This document shows, piece after piece, positions 1 to 10,985 of a stretch of 64,000 bases of DNA. Each line of letters begins with the position of its first letter. Within the stretch, counting starts at the first letter, position 1. Origin of the DNA: Cervus elaphus (lineage: Eukaryota > Chordata > Mammalia > Artiodactyla > Cervidae); NCBI RefSeq assembly GCF_910594005.1, contig NC_057834.1, forward strand, positions 104,249,650-104,313,649. Reading direction: 5' to 3'. Both the position numbers and the translations under genes were made by a program. The notes beneath the pieces are model-generated. The model saw only the letters and a program-made list of their open reading frames with translations, was not told the origin of the DNA and made no database searches.

Positions 1-727
1 ACGACCTGGGGGCATGTTTGATTTATTTTTCTTCAGAAGTGAGCAATCTATCTTTCCAAATTGCCCCATATATGTTCACAACTGAAAAAGGCATACTTTG
101 AGTCAGTATAGATGTTAACTATCTTACCTTCACAGAGATGGAAAAGTCAAATGAGGGCAAAGATTTAACTTTTTGGGCCAAGATACGTGATGACAAAGCT
201 TACACTCCTAGGTTCTCCTGCAAGGTTATCATTGTATATATGCTCTTTCAGTTTCCATGGTCCATGAAACTATTCCTATCTGTGAAGACCTCGATATCTG
301 TATCTCCCAAGGGAACATTACTCCCAAGGCCCAAGAAGCTGCTCAGTGATCTGAAAGCAATAATACATGGGCCTGAGAGCATGGGCCACCCAGAGGGGTG
401 GGGAGTCTTTGGGGTCACATTAGGATTAAGAAATAAAATTGACTGATATCCTCCCAAGTGGTCTGAAGTGAGCCACTATCCACCGTTCAGTTCCAATAGT
501 GGCACCACACAGTGGGGTGCCAACCATGGTTGGCTGTCCTAGAGTGAATTCCTCTGCTTCTTGCAACAAATCTTGAGTAGCAGCTATGACTCTCAAATCC
601 AGTGACCAAACCTGAATTATACTGTCCAAAGCCTTTGTGAAACAGGGTACCGGGCATTTTGTGCTCTCAGAGTATGGGTCAATACCTCCAGTCTCACTAC
701 CTGTCTTTTATGTTTAAAAAGATCAAA

Positions 728-1055
728 AGGTGTATATGTACCACAGCTTCCTTATCCATTCGTCTGCTGATTGGCATCTAGGTTGCTTCCATGTCCTGGC
801 TATTATAAATAGTGCTGTGTATATTATCTAGGGTGAAACAGATCACCAGCCCAGGCTGGATGCATGAGACAAGTGCTAGGGCCTGGTGCACTGGGAAGAC
901 CCAGGGGAATCGGGTGGAGAGGGAGGAGGGAGGGGGGATCGGGATGGGGAATACATGTAACTCCATGGCTGATTCATGTCAATGTATGACCAAAACCACT
1001 ACAATATTGTAAAGTAATTAGCCTCCAACTAATAAAAATAAATGAAAAAAAAATC
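728..1055. mobile_element. 5'-inverted, truncated ruminant L1 (absent from copy B)
   Basis: Positions 730-818 are minus-strand L1 ORF2 C-terminal sequence (the same text as 33,445-33,530). From about 820 the sequence switches to plus-strand L1 3' UTR and ends in 'ctaataaaaataaatg' plus an A-run. That arrangement is the known signature of twin priming. The matching place in copy B (39,275-39,300) reads straight through 'ggatcaaatgac' without the element. Target duplications look like 'agatcaaa' on the left and 'aaatcaaa' on the right. The insertion therefore postdates the A/B duplication. Confidence 0.85.
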
Positions 1056-1689
1056 AAATGACTTTTTTCTAATATGGCAAACCCAGAACAGGGGCAGTCA
1101 GTAGTTTTGCCTTTATTGTTTGGAAGGTTTCTGACGTTCTCTAGTTCCCACTGAGGCCTTATTGTCAGATGTTTTTAGGGCTTCATATAACCATTTAGCT
1201 ATTAGCTTAAGCTGGGGATCCACGAGCAACAGAATCTTGCCATTCCAGGAACTGATGCAACTGTCTTTGGTGGTGGACACTGTCACCCTGGTTACTGTTT
1301 CCAGGCAGTCCTGGAGCAATTCCTCTGGCCTTTGGTCAGTTTAATTCCTAGATATTTCACTGAGAGTTGGGAAATTTGAGCCTTTTTCTGAGAGACTTTA
1401 GGGCTTCATTTGGCCAGAGAGTTGCAATTGGTGATTGCTTTGATTTCTACATCTGCCCTATGAATGCAAAACACTTGGGATTCAGGACACAAAGTAATAT
1501 AGAAAAAGACCTCTGTTAAGCCCAAGTCTTCAGGTTATGATAGTCAATAGAATATAATGATTGGGGAATACCAGTTGGATAATTTCTCTATCTGATTTAT
1601 GACTCTTATGTCCTGAAAAAAACCAGTAGTCCCCAGTGTCAGGTTTCTTATAGGAAGGATGGGAGTACTATATGGTGACTGCATGCATA

Positions 1690-1905
1690 CACGCTAAGTC
1701 GATTTCAGTCATGTCCTACTCTTTGCAACGCTATGGACTGTAGCCTGCCAGGTTCCTCTGCCCATGGGATTCTCCAGGCAGGAATACTGGGTTGGGTTGC
1801 CATGCCCATCTTCATGGGATCTTCCCAACTGAGGAATCGAACCTTCATTTCTTTGGTCACCTGCATTGGCAGGTGGATTCTAACCACTAGTGCCACATGG
1901 GAAGC
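1690..1905 (-). mobile_element. Bov-tA SINE in ERV-A pol
   Basis: Minus-oriented tRNA-derived ruminant SINE. The text runs from the 'ttgcaacgctatggactgtag' type 3' module to the 'acctgcattggcaggtgg' module, which is the reverse of the tRNA-like B-box head. The same insertion sits in copy B at 39,915-40,140, so it predates the duplication and postdates ERV integration. Confidence 0.85.
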
Positions 1906-2667
1906 CCATATGGTGGCTGAGGGAGGAAAAAAGGCAAGTATTTAAAAAAGCCAATTTATCAAAGTCTGCATCCCTGTTTGCTTGCTCCTTTAAAAGGTAC
2001 TGCCTAAGCTCAGAGCCTGAGTGTCCGGTTTCAGCTTTACTGCTCTGGCCTTCCTTGCTGTACCTGCCCTCTAATAAGCCTATGCTCTCAGGCTTCCCTG
2101 ATGCAGGATGTCTTCAGGGGTGCTGGTGGCTCCATCCCTTGATAGGATGGCAGCCTACAAGGCACAGGCTTGTTCCACTGATACCTCTATATCCACCCGT
2201 CCAGGAGTGAAAGTCATTTTAGCATAATACAGCTCATCCCAATGAGACTGGGCTCTTTGGCATGTATATATAAGTGTGTTTTAAGTTAGGGGCCTGAATT
2301 TGACCGTATACGGGTTGCAAAAACAGTTTTTAGAGAGGCTTTCTGGAGATTCCTCTTGACATGGCACTTTTTTGTGTTAATAGTTAACTAGTGTTCAAAA
2401 CAGAGCAAGTGGCTCTAGGTATCAATCAGAAAGTCAACTTGTTTGTTTCCCACAAAAGAGTTACCTGGCGCTCCTGGTGGGAGGTGGGATGGGGCCTGTT
2501 TCCCCAAGTGAATTCCCCAGACTTCCTCACTCTGTCATTTTCTCTTGTCTCCAGCATGAAGAATGATTTCTCCTCCTGTTCTGGTTTCTCTTCTTAAGTT
2601 CGGATAATTTTTTTTTTTTCAGTGGACTTCTGGGTTTACAACAAGCATCCCTTTAACATATCCTTTT

Positions 2668-2722
2668 ATATATGTATATATATATATATTTATATATACA
2701 TCATTTATATATTTATATATAA
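2668..2722. repeat. (TA)n-rich simple repeat
   Basis: About 55 bp of nearly pure alternating T and A runs inside ERV-A. The homologous place in copy B (about 41,220-41,250) lacks it, so it expanded in copy A or was lost from copy B. Confidence 0.85.
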
Positions 2723-2949
2723 ACATAGCCTATTTTCTGTGTACTACTGTTCACTCTCTTGGGTCCCTGAAATCTTACCCTCTACTCAGATTTTTTGTCT
2801 CCCCATTTCTCTGGTCATGAGCATCACTGGAAAAAGGGGCATCTGCAGCTTCATTTAAGGGATCTCTTTCTGGTCTTGTATGCCCTCCTGACTGAAAAAT
2901 TGGAAGCAATTTCTATTATGCCAAATGAGATATCAGCAAGAGGAAAATA

Positions 2950-3760
2950 CCTTCTATATTCTGCAAAATTTTCTAGACACCTGGGGCACTGTGAACCACA
3001 AGGTCTGAATAATTAACTTGTTTTCCGGATTATCTAGATTCACATCTCTATATTGGAGATATGCCCTGTACATTCTTTCCCCAAACTCAGGGTTTTTACT
3101 GTGGCTGCTTGCAAACTCTTTGCGCCTTATGAAAACTCCTGTGTTTGTTCTCCGTTTTGGAGACGTACCATGATGCACTCCTTGTAATGCTCAGTTTCAG
3201 CTTTATCTCCTAGGTCACTCTCCTCCCAGTCTGGATCTGTGATGGAAATTGCTTTTGCTGCTGGTGCTGGGAGGGGTTTGCCAGACCAGCAACATGCATT
3301 CTATCTGCCTCTTCTCTAGGATTTTCTATTACCATCCTCATCTCTTTCTCAGCTAACAGGGTAGTTAGCAAACTTTGAACCCAGTTTGGACTGTGGGTGG
3401 CAAAGATGGAGGAGAATGAATCTTCCATCAGGTAGGGTCATCCCAGTAGGTTGGCATATTTTGCAACTCAACAAGTCTGAGGTTGAAAAGGGAGAGTGTA
3501 TCCAAATGAATCCTGCTGGATGATCTTGGGCGTTTATTCATGCAATGTGAATCTGCCTCAGTGGAATGCCCTGAATGAACATAAGTGCTTCTCTGACCAA
3601 TACGGGTGCTCTGTCAGGTATGAGAGGGAGACAATTCCTCCTTCCTCAGCTCCTACCAGAGCAGGTGAAGGTGAATTGGTTGGTGTGGGATTCTGTCAAC
3701 CATACAGAGTCAGCTATCATGGATATCTAGGACCATTTATTTGTTGAATTAATACCCCAT
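2950..3760 (-). pseudogene. ERV-A gag remnant (capsid region)
   Basis: Minus-strand codons at 3,428-3,210 encode a stretch with 'HSPNWVQSLL' followed by an E-rich 'EKEMRMVIENPREEAD' helix. Codons at 3,178-2,954 carry 'PEFGERMYRAYLQYRDVN'. These follow the order of the gammaretroviral capsid: a (T/S)PxW segment, a charged helix, then the major homology-like segment. Frameshifts and stops separate the parts. The region 3,495-3,750 continues towards the Gag N-terminus with no clear frame. It is colinear with 41,330-42,250 in copy B. Confidence 0.7.
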
Positions 3761-4570
3761 CTCTTGATTCCTGAGAATCTGGTAAAACTTTTTTAAATAG
3801 AACTTTTAGTATCTCCTTATTGGAGGAAATTTCTTTCTTTGTCATAATTTTATACATGTTACCTTTTTCTCTGAATAGGCTCACTTTGATACAAGGCTGT
3901 ACTTAAGAAGCATCATTCCATTTCCTCTAATTTCACAAATAGTTCTGGTTGAAAGACAGTGTTGTAACATACAGAGGCAGAAGGGGGGCAGTGGAACTGA
4001 GGTTCTAGACTACTGAGGCCAAGCAGTGTTAAAACTGAACAGTGTTTTTTTTTTTTTTCTTTCCTTTCAGAGGTGCTTAACTAAAAATTTACCAGTTCTG
4101 CAAAATACATCCTCAGGGTCTACAAGATATAACAGATCTTTGATTACTCATTTTCAGTTGTTCACAGAGGGTGCTGTCAGATACTAAGGAAGCAAGCAGG
4201 CCCACAAATAAAGGCATTGTTAGGGTTACAGATTGTTTAGTCCAATAAAGAAAACCCTCAAAATCAATGCTGCACCACAGACAGAGCCAAGTGGCTAAAA
4301 CAAAGAACACCTTGGTACCATCACACATGAGCTCTACTGTTTTGCAGAAGACACAAGCAAGTGCCTTGTTTAAATCACCTCCAAAACACCAAGGGCCATT
4401 GGCACCCAGCTGGTGGCAGATGCTCAGGGCTGTTCCTGTGACAAAGGTGCTCAGGAATCTGCTGGACAGAATCTTAGAGCCACTTCCTACCAGGGAGAAA
4501 TGTGCCACAAAAATATCCATTTGCTATGGTGGTCCTTTCATGATCACCAAATATGTCACACATTTGAACT
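3760..4570 (-). other. ERV-A 5' leader region
   Basis: Lies between the gag remnant and the LTR-like fold-back, so by position it is the retroviral 5' untranslated leader. A 135-codon minus frame at 4,113-4,520 is open here but has no recognised domain, and its copy B counterpart is broken, so I treat it as chance. No primer-binding site could be assigned to a particular tRNA. A T-rich run lies near 4,045-4,060. Confidence 0.5.
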
Positions 4571-4802
4571 AGGTTCACCTGCCGCAAAGTCAATCTATTA
4601 ACACCAGGTTGTGGTGAAGGAAAAGTACAGTGTTAACTTTCAGGGCACCGAGCAAGGAGTTCAGGTCCTTTGAGCATTAGCTGCCTATTCTCCTTGCTTG
4701 GTGTCCTGCAAATAAATGCTGTACTTTCCTTTATCATGACCGACTGTCAGTAGATTGACTGATGTGCATCAGGTGAATGAACCCAAGTTCAGTTCAGTAA
4801 CA
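4570..4802. mobile_element. Fold-back (head-to-head) ERV LTR R-U5 pair, copy A
   Basis: Left arm 4,584-4,659 is LTR R-U5 sequence on the minus strand. Right arm 4,690-4,768 is the same sequence on the plus strand, with the polyadenylation signal 'aataaa' at about 4,710. A spacer of about 30 nt separates them. The plus copy ends in 'cagttcagtaaca' near 4,802, the LTR terminus. For a minus-strand provirus this is where the 5' LTR should be, but the U3 seems to be replaced by an inverted R-U5. The same structure is present at 43,090-43,320. Confidence 0.75.
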
Positions 4803-6705
4803 AAACTACTCTATATGTCTTGTAAATACTATTAAAGCAAAATACCAAGTAAAACTGAGAATACTGGCAAAGTACATGTAAATGCTGACAAAATTAAAGC
4901 ACAAAGAAGGTAACACTGACTAATACAGCGTAATTCAGGTCAGAAAGAAATGAAGCAAAAAAAATTTTTTTTCAGTTATGGTGATTCTCAAATATAAATC
5001 TTTGTGCTCCAAATAACATGGCTAAGACAAAACCAAGAAAAGACAAAATACTGAGGTAAAAGTACAAATTTAAGAGAAAAATAAAGAAAAAAATCAAAAG
5101 TAAAAATTTAAGAGAAAAGTAAAGAAAAAATCAAAAGCCAACTAAGAATTTGCATTAAAGAGAAAAAAATTACTGTGAGCAAAATTAAGCATGGAACAGG
5201 ACCCAGTGTGAGGATTTTAAAAGATAAAGCTGCAAATATATGGTAATAAAGAAAAATCTAGATGGAAAACATGATAGCCTAGCAAGACTTTAAATAATCA
5301 AGTATTAACCCCAAAAATAAAAACAGACACAGAATCTTCATTAGATGAGTATAAAGAAAAGTCAGTAAAATGTTCAAGATTTTAAAAAGATTCCACATGC
5401 AGAACTTTCAATTTAACAATATAGAACAGACAATATTCATTAAAGAGTTCTGAAGTACACAAAAGCTAAAATAAAGAAGTACTTCACAGAAGAAGTACTT
5501 AAATTCTAAACCACCACGAAAAATCATTAGTGTTTCTGATATTAAAAGTTTAAGGATATTGATAAATTAAAATTGTTGAAAAGAGGGAATTGCAAAGCAA
5601 TGCGTACTAAACATGAAAAGTTGCCCAAGACCAGAAGTTGTGGTTATAATTGAAAAAATATTTGGATCAGTATTACCTGTCTGAAGTGGGAATAGTTATG
5701 ATTTTTCAGGAACTTGAAACATCTATTAAAATCAGAAATAATACATATACTCTCCCCTTGATAATCTAAACAAGAATTAAAGTCACCTAGACTCAATGAT
5801 ACATGAACAAAATGTTTAGTACTGAGGTTTTCATGGCAAAAACTCAGAAAATGAATATCTTTTAATAAGAGAAGGATCGAGCCAAAGGAGCTCAATGCCC
5901 ACTGAGGAGTCAGATGGCTACTGGACACCACACCAGAGACACAACGCACTGGTTAGGGATGTCCTGGATACATGAGAAGAAAAAACAAGTGCAGGTAATG
6001 TACGTAGTACGAGCCCATTTTTGTAAATACACACAAAGCCATAGAAGTAAGAATGGACTGTAAACAGATAAAAACAGGCTCCATGATTATTAGTCAGGAG
6101 AATGCTAACAAAACTGGTTCTGGTGTCGGAAAAAGTTGATAATGGCCAGTGCTGGGCTAAATATCACCCCCTCCACCTGGAAAGGGGCAACAGGCACTAT
6201 TAGACCTTTTGGGTAATTAAAATGTGAAAAGTATACAGTAATGACTAGCTCTGGGTGCTTCAGAGGACTGTGTGGGAATATGAACTATTCTTTCTCTCAT
6301 GAAAAGGGAGTCCACAAAACCACAAGCAAATTCAAAAAACAAAGGAACCAAAAAAGCACACCAAGAACAGGCTGCCTATTTTGAACAGCTAACTCAGTAT
6401 AGAGAAAATGAAGTAGACAAAAAAAAAAAAAGAGTACATGGCAGTATAAGCTAAGAAAATGCAAAACAAAACAAGCTGTCTTCCATCCCCAGTTAAGGGG
6501 AAATTGGATTAAGGTGGGGCAGCCTTGCATAAAGGCCAGGTGAGTCCCAGAACTGGAGAAAATGAAACACATCCAAACTCAGTTTATGATTTGCTCCATG
6601 TATGGCACACAATCACATGTGCACTCTAAGTTAGACACAGCAGTCAGAAAGAAGGATCTGGGAGAAGCTGTGCAACAGATATGGCACCACGACCCCTGGG
6701 CTGTT
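4803..6705. other. Gene-free AT-rich stretch, paralogous to 43,321-48,117
   Basis: AT-rich sequence with no ORF worth calling. It aligns with copy B once the BovB and BOVA2 insertions there are removed. A copy-A-only tandem duplication with 38-bp period lies at 5,062-5,137. An A-run occurs at 6,420-6,432. Divergence from copy B is substantial throughout, including small indels near 6,600-6,690. Confidence 0.8.
5062..5137. repeat. 38-bp tandem duplication, copy A only
   Basis: Two adjacent A-rich units (5,062-5,099 and 5,100-5,137), each containing 'aaatttaagagaaaa'. Copy B has a single unit near 43,882-43,918, so the duplication arose after the segmental duplication. Confidence 0.8.
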
Positions 6706-7229
6706 AAGAGTAGTGTGAGCAAGAAGTCACAGAGCCTCCAACTGGACTCAGTCCCCAGACAAGAGCCTGCGAGCTACTCAGCTTAGCGGTCTCATTTTTC
6801 AGGAGCCTCCAATACAGAATACCCGTGAAGCCTCAGGGAATTCTTATGTATGTCAGTGCTCCTGTTCCAGTGATGGCATCCCTGGACCTCACCAAACAAA
6901 TTCCATATCCATATTAACACCTGTATTATGTCACACTTAAATACTCATAGCCTAACAGGATATTAAATACAATCATCATACAAACTCACATTGGCCGCTG
7001 TGACTCCATTTCAAACTACCTAACATAGCCTAAAGTCACACAAGGTGAGTAGGAATCACATGATTAAAAGTCACATCAAATTTTAGCACCCCTCACCTCC
7101 CCATCCCCTGCAAAGCCTGGGATACAAACTGTTATATGTCACTCACCCTTCCTAACTGATCACTGTCTCCAAATTTCACCCTCCTGTTGCATGTTGTCAG
7201 AGCAAGTTCTTTAGGACATAAACCAGCAC

Positions 7230-7960
7230 ATCACCACACTGAATAAAAGCCTGTGTCAGCTACAGATTGGCACTTGGCATCTACCTCTACGAGGATTAAA
7301 TCATATGCTGCTACAGCTTCTGACTTTCAACAGCCCCTGAAAGTTCACTGTGGAGAGCTGAGGCACTCTGGGCTCTGGGAAAAGCTGGCAGAACAGGTCT
7401 TCAGATAGATACTTTCAGGAGCTGATTTTATGAGCCCAAGTCTTGCATCTCCTGGTTATTAGAAAAGCACCAAAGTCCTTCATGGTGATGTCTGCTCTTT
7501 CTGCCTAGGAGAAGTTGTTGTTTGTTGCTTTTAGTCAACAAACTAAAATTTGTATCCTAACTACAAACTAAGTTGTGTCCGATTCTTTGTGACCCCATGG
7601 ACTGTAGTGCGACAGGTTTTTCTGCACATGGATTTCCCAGGCAAGAATCCTGGATGGGTTGCTAGCTCCTTATCCAGGGATCTTCCCCACCCAGGGATTG
7701 AACCTGAGTCCACAAGTCTTCTGCATTGGCAGACAGATTCTTTACCACTGAGCCAGCATGGAAACCCAATGAGCAGAAGCCTTTGGCAAAAGTTATGTGC
7801 TGGATTGCATGAGTTTCCCTTTCACTATAATCACATATATACTCATTTCCCGCCTTACTTCTTTGGATCAGTTTCTCTGAGCTATCTGAAATGCCATCTC
7901 CCAGGCTGCAGTCCTCATTTTGCTCCAAATAAAACTGAGCTTGGAACATCTCGCATTGTA
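7230..7960 (+). mobile_element. LTR-like ERV segment, plus strand, with internal SINE
   Basis: Sequence resembling the reverse complement of 10,530-10,985, 51,825-52,270 and 60,290-60,905. It carries the 'tccaaataaaact' polyadenylation signal context near 7,924 followed by 'cattgtacattttttaaaa', which looks like the R-U5 end of an LTR. The upstream half (7,255-7,430) is the segment that resembles a short coding stretch in other copies. A Bov-tA SINE splits it at 7,560-7,775. Family name not assigned. Confidence 0.55.
7560..7775 (-). mobile_element. Bov-tA SINE
   Basis: Minus-oriented. Shows the 'gtgtccgattctttgtgacc' module, then 'cccagggattgaacctgag' (reverse B-box region) and 'ttctttaccactgagccag'. 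It is shared with copy B at 48,975-49,185 with almost no differences. The open frame spanning 7,550-8,035 is a by-product of this SINE and the adjoining LTR. Confidence 0.9.
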
Positions 7961-8237
7961 CATTTTTTAAAAGTCAGCACTCTGGAGTCTTTCTGTATAC
8001 TAAGACCCTCTGATGATCCTCCAAGCCTGATCTGAAATTTGCCAAGTTTGCCCCACATAGGATGTTTAAACTTTGCTTTCCACCTTAATTTAGAGATTCT
8101 CAACCCAGAGTGGATAGAATCTCAAAGGTAACTAGGATCTTGGGCAAGAAAGAGATCACACCTGTTTTCATTCATATCTGAATGCAATTTAGCATGATAA
8201 AACTATCAAAACAATAATTCAGATAAAGAATATATGA

Positions 8238-8315
8238 GCTTCTTTTTTTTTTTTATTCTTTTTTTTTTATTATTATTTTTTTTTCCAGTGGGTTTTGTCA
8301 TACATTGATATCTAT
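8238..8315 (-). mobile_element. Short L1 3' end fragment, copy A only
   Basis: A T-rich tract followed by 'ccagtgggttttgtcatac', which matches the reverse of the ruminant L1 3' UTR seen at 32,990-33,010. Copy B (about 49,650-49,670) lacks it. Confidence 0.7.
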
Positions 8316-10030
8316 TATTTAACAAGACTGAGTTATAGGTCTAAACTATTTTCAAATTTTAACTTAGAATATAAAGCTATGTTTCACGATACTTACAGAA
8401 CTACAATGTAAAATGAAAAAAAGCTATGATTTCTAGTGGTGACAAAGTTATGGTTCTGCTAATAATATCAGACCACAAAAGCTCCAGGTTAAGGATCCCC
8501 ACCCTACACTCATTCCTCAATAGTCCAAAAGGTCCGTCCTCCTGATTCTTTAAAATATGTGTGCTCCTACACCCCCTCCACTTCTCCATTTACCAAGCCA
8601 CTCTTCTGCCAAGTCTGAGCTGCTGCTAAAGGAAAATCACAAGTCCAGGATGGCATCAGTTATGCTAAAGCCCAGGACACCAGACTTAGACTTCCGTTTG
8701 ACCTACTTGGAGTTTCCACCTTCACCAGAAATGCAATCTTTATCCAACCAGGTTGGATTACTCTGATTGGCACCAGGGAGTTAATCTCTCATGTGGCCCC
8801 TCTCCATAGCCTGCCCCCAGAGGAAGAAGCAGAATACATGATGAAACTGCCATTCTTTTCCCCTCAAAAGATGTCTTTTCTTTTCTTTCCTTAGTAGCTA
8901 CCTTGCCCCACCATTTTTCTTATTAAAAACCTTCCATTTGGGAAATCTCTGGGAGTCCCCCTTCTGTTTTCTAGAGGGTATGCTCCCCAATTGGCCCATG
9001 AAATTGGTTGAATTTTGTTTTTTACCACTGCTCACCCATGAAGCTCCTCGTCCTGGAAGGAGGATGAATTCTCTCAGAGCAGGACTTAGTCTCCTGTGCA
9101 GCTGTGTCTCAGGGCCTAGAATTCAAGCAAAGCCATTGACACAGAATTCAAAGTTTAAGATTTAGCATGTAGATAAGTACCCCCATTCTGTACTCAGAAA
9201 AAAAAAAGATACTTTTCTAGGTATGTTTGCTTGAATTTATATGATTGTAATGTAAACATGTTATTCCTTTAGTTTTTAGAAAAAGTTCAATTTTCTAACA
9301 ATGAAGGAAATGTAGAAAAACTTACTACTTTCAAATCTACCCTCAGTCAGAAATACTCTGAAGAAATAGGTCAAGATATAGTTCAGGCCTCATGCCAAGG
9401 GAATGGAGGAGACAGAATCAAAGCCTAGGTCCCCTAAATTCCAAAGCTCTCACTTATACCATTGTCTCCAAAGACACTGTCAATTTCACCTTCTGACTCT
9501 GTTTGTAAAACCATTAGTTAAGTCCTCCCTCATTTCCTCCTGGTCTTCGTTTTCTTCTCTCATGGCACTACTATTTTCATATTCCCAATTTTAGGGTAAG
9601 GGACACCTAGGAAGGTGCCTTTCTCAGCAATCAGAGTTAGGGCACATCATACAGCTAGCTGGCCCAGTACAGTGCCCGCCCTGTCCCCCACACTTCTGCC
9701 AGCCTTACCTGGAGAGGGGCTCCAGCCCCAGGATGCAGCCCTGAGCAGAGTGAGGAAGGAGGCTGGAGGGCTGATCTAGTCTTCTGTTGGCTCCTCCCTC
9801 CCCTTGAAGAGTTTGCAAATCTCTAGTCCCAACCTCTTTCAATCCCACCCCTTCCCTACCTCTCCAGACATCTCATGCAGCCCTGAAGTCACTGCTGACT
9901 TCCAGTCTTGACTTTCCATCCATAACCATCGAGCTCCACCTTCAGGTCCAAACTTGGGCACCTCTGGTTCTCCCCCACCACACAACTGCCAGGATTCCAG
10001 GCTCTCAAGAAAATGAAAATTTAAAAAAAA
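8316..10030. other. Gene-free stretch, paralogous to 49,675-51,300
   Basis: Moderately diverged from copy B. The ORFs here are short and not conserved between the copies. I see no splice-framed coding block, RNA gene or recognisable transposon. Confidence 0.7.
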
Positions 10031-10034
10031 GAGT

Positions 10035-10245
10035 GTTAGTCACTCAGTCATGTCCCACACTTTGCAACCTTATGGGCTATAGCCCACCAGGCTCCTCTGC
10101 CCGTGGAATTCTGACAAGAGTACTGGAGTGGGTAGCCATTCCCTTCTCCTAGGGAATCTTCCTGACCCTAGGATTGAACCTGGGTCTACTGGATTGCAGG
10201 TGAATTCTTTATTGTCTGAGCCACCAGGGAAGATCCCTCAAGGTA
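10035..10245 (-). mobile_element. Bov-tA SINE
   Basis: Minus-oriented, preceded by an A-run. Shows 'ctcagtcatgtcccacactt' and 'taggattgaacctgggtc' followed by 'gagccaccagggaag'. The same insertion is in copy B at 51,330-51,535. Confidence 0.9.
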
Positions 10246-10529
10246 GTAAAGGCAACACTAATTACCAAGTTATTCAACTATAACCCTAGGAGTCAAACTT
10301 GACTTCTCTCTTTTCTTCTATCCCCACATTTACTTATCCCCAGGTCTTGGAATTGTCACCTTCTTTCTCTCTCCGTGGTTCTGTAGTTACGTATGACTCT
10401 GTGCAGCCTTCCTGGGGCAGAGTCCTCCTACTATGTCTTCTGTTTTAACTCTTCTCTGAGGTCCCCAGAAAACAATATTTGAACACATTTCCAGAACTGT
10501 TGTACAGATGCTAAAATCCCCACATAATG

Positions 10530-10985
10530 GAAGAAGCTATTGACTTTAAAAAATGCACAATGTGAGTGTTGTGAGGTAAGTTTCATTGGGAGCAAAATGA
10601 GAACTATATCCTGAGAGACAGCACCTCAGATACCTCTGAGAAACTGCTCCACAGAGATAATGGGGAAGGTCAGCACAGGTGTGATTTTGGTGAAGGGGAA
10701 GTTTGTTCAATCAAGCACATCACTTTTGCAGAAGGTTTCTGCAAGTCTTGTGCAAGTTTCTAGATATGAGGAGATGCAAGAATTGGGCTCATAAAATCAG
10801 TTACTGAAAATATCTGTCTGAAAACCTATGAATCTTTCCTAGAGCAGAGTGCCTCATTTCAACTCCCTACCCTAAACTCCTTACACGGGATGTGAAAGTC
10901 AGCAGATGCAGCAGCACATGATTTAATTTTTGTAGAGATAGATGGCAAGTGCCAATCTGTAGCTGAAAAAGTTAACTATTTGATG
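10530..10985 (-). mobile_element. LTR-like ERV segment, minus strand
   Basis: Same family as 7,230-7,960 but inverted. On the minus strand it ends in 'cacattgtgcatttttt' after a degenerate polyadenylation-signal context, and begins near 10,985 with 'cagctacagattggcactt'. It makes an inverted pair with 7,230-7,960, which might be the two ends of a rearranged element or two separate insertions. The copy B equivalent is 51,825-52,270. Confidence 0.55.

Larger units (their letters stand above)
1..2950 (-). pseudogene. ERV-A pol remnant (gammaretrovirus-like), truncated by the window edge
   Basis: Minus-strand remnant of a class I (gammaretrovirus-like) pol. Around 100-120 the minus strand encodes a TDSKYAF-like RNase H motif. 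Minus-strand codons at 426-629 match the RT connection region in layout (a GQP motif and a 'PLGRISVNF'-like stretch), and 1,344-1,370 carries the YLGI-like motif that starts the RT thumb region. Reading frames change repeatedly and stops are frequent, so no polymerase can be made. An L1 (728-1,055) and a SINE (1,690-1,905) interrupt it. The part towards gag (about 1,950-2,950) could not be assigned to protease or RT palm with confidence. The rest of pol and env would lie left of the window. The copy B equivalent is 38,535-41,330. Confidence 0.75.

Noticed and set aside
1905..2950. Attempt to place protease and RT palm motifs in ERV-A
   Set aside because: No DTG-type or YxDD-type motif could be read confidently in any minus frame, so no domain is claimed there.
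4113..4520. 135-codon minus frame upstream of gag
   Set aside because: Lies in the retroviral leader and is broken in copy B. No domain recognised.
4990..5160. A-rich stretch as a possible replication origin or scaffold attachment site
   Set aside because: Only base composition supports this. The local tandem duplication explains most of the pattern.
7550..8035. 161-codon plus frame, almost identical to 48,967-49,452
   Set aside because: The first third is a reversed SINE and the rest an LTR-like segment. Similarity reflects the high-identity duplicated tract, not protein conservation.
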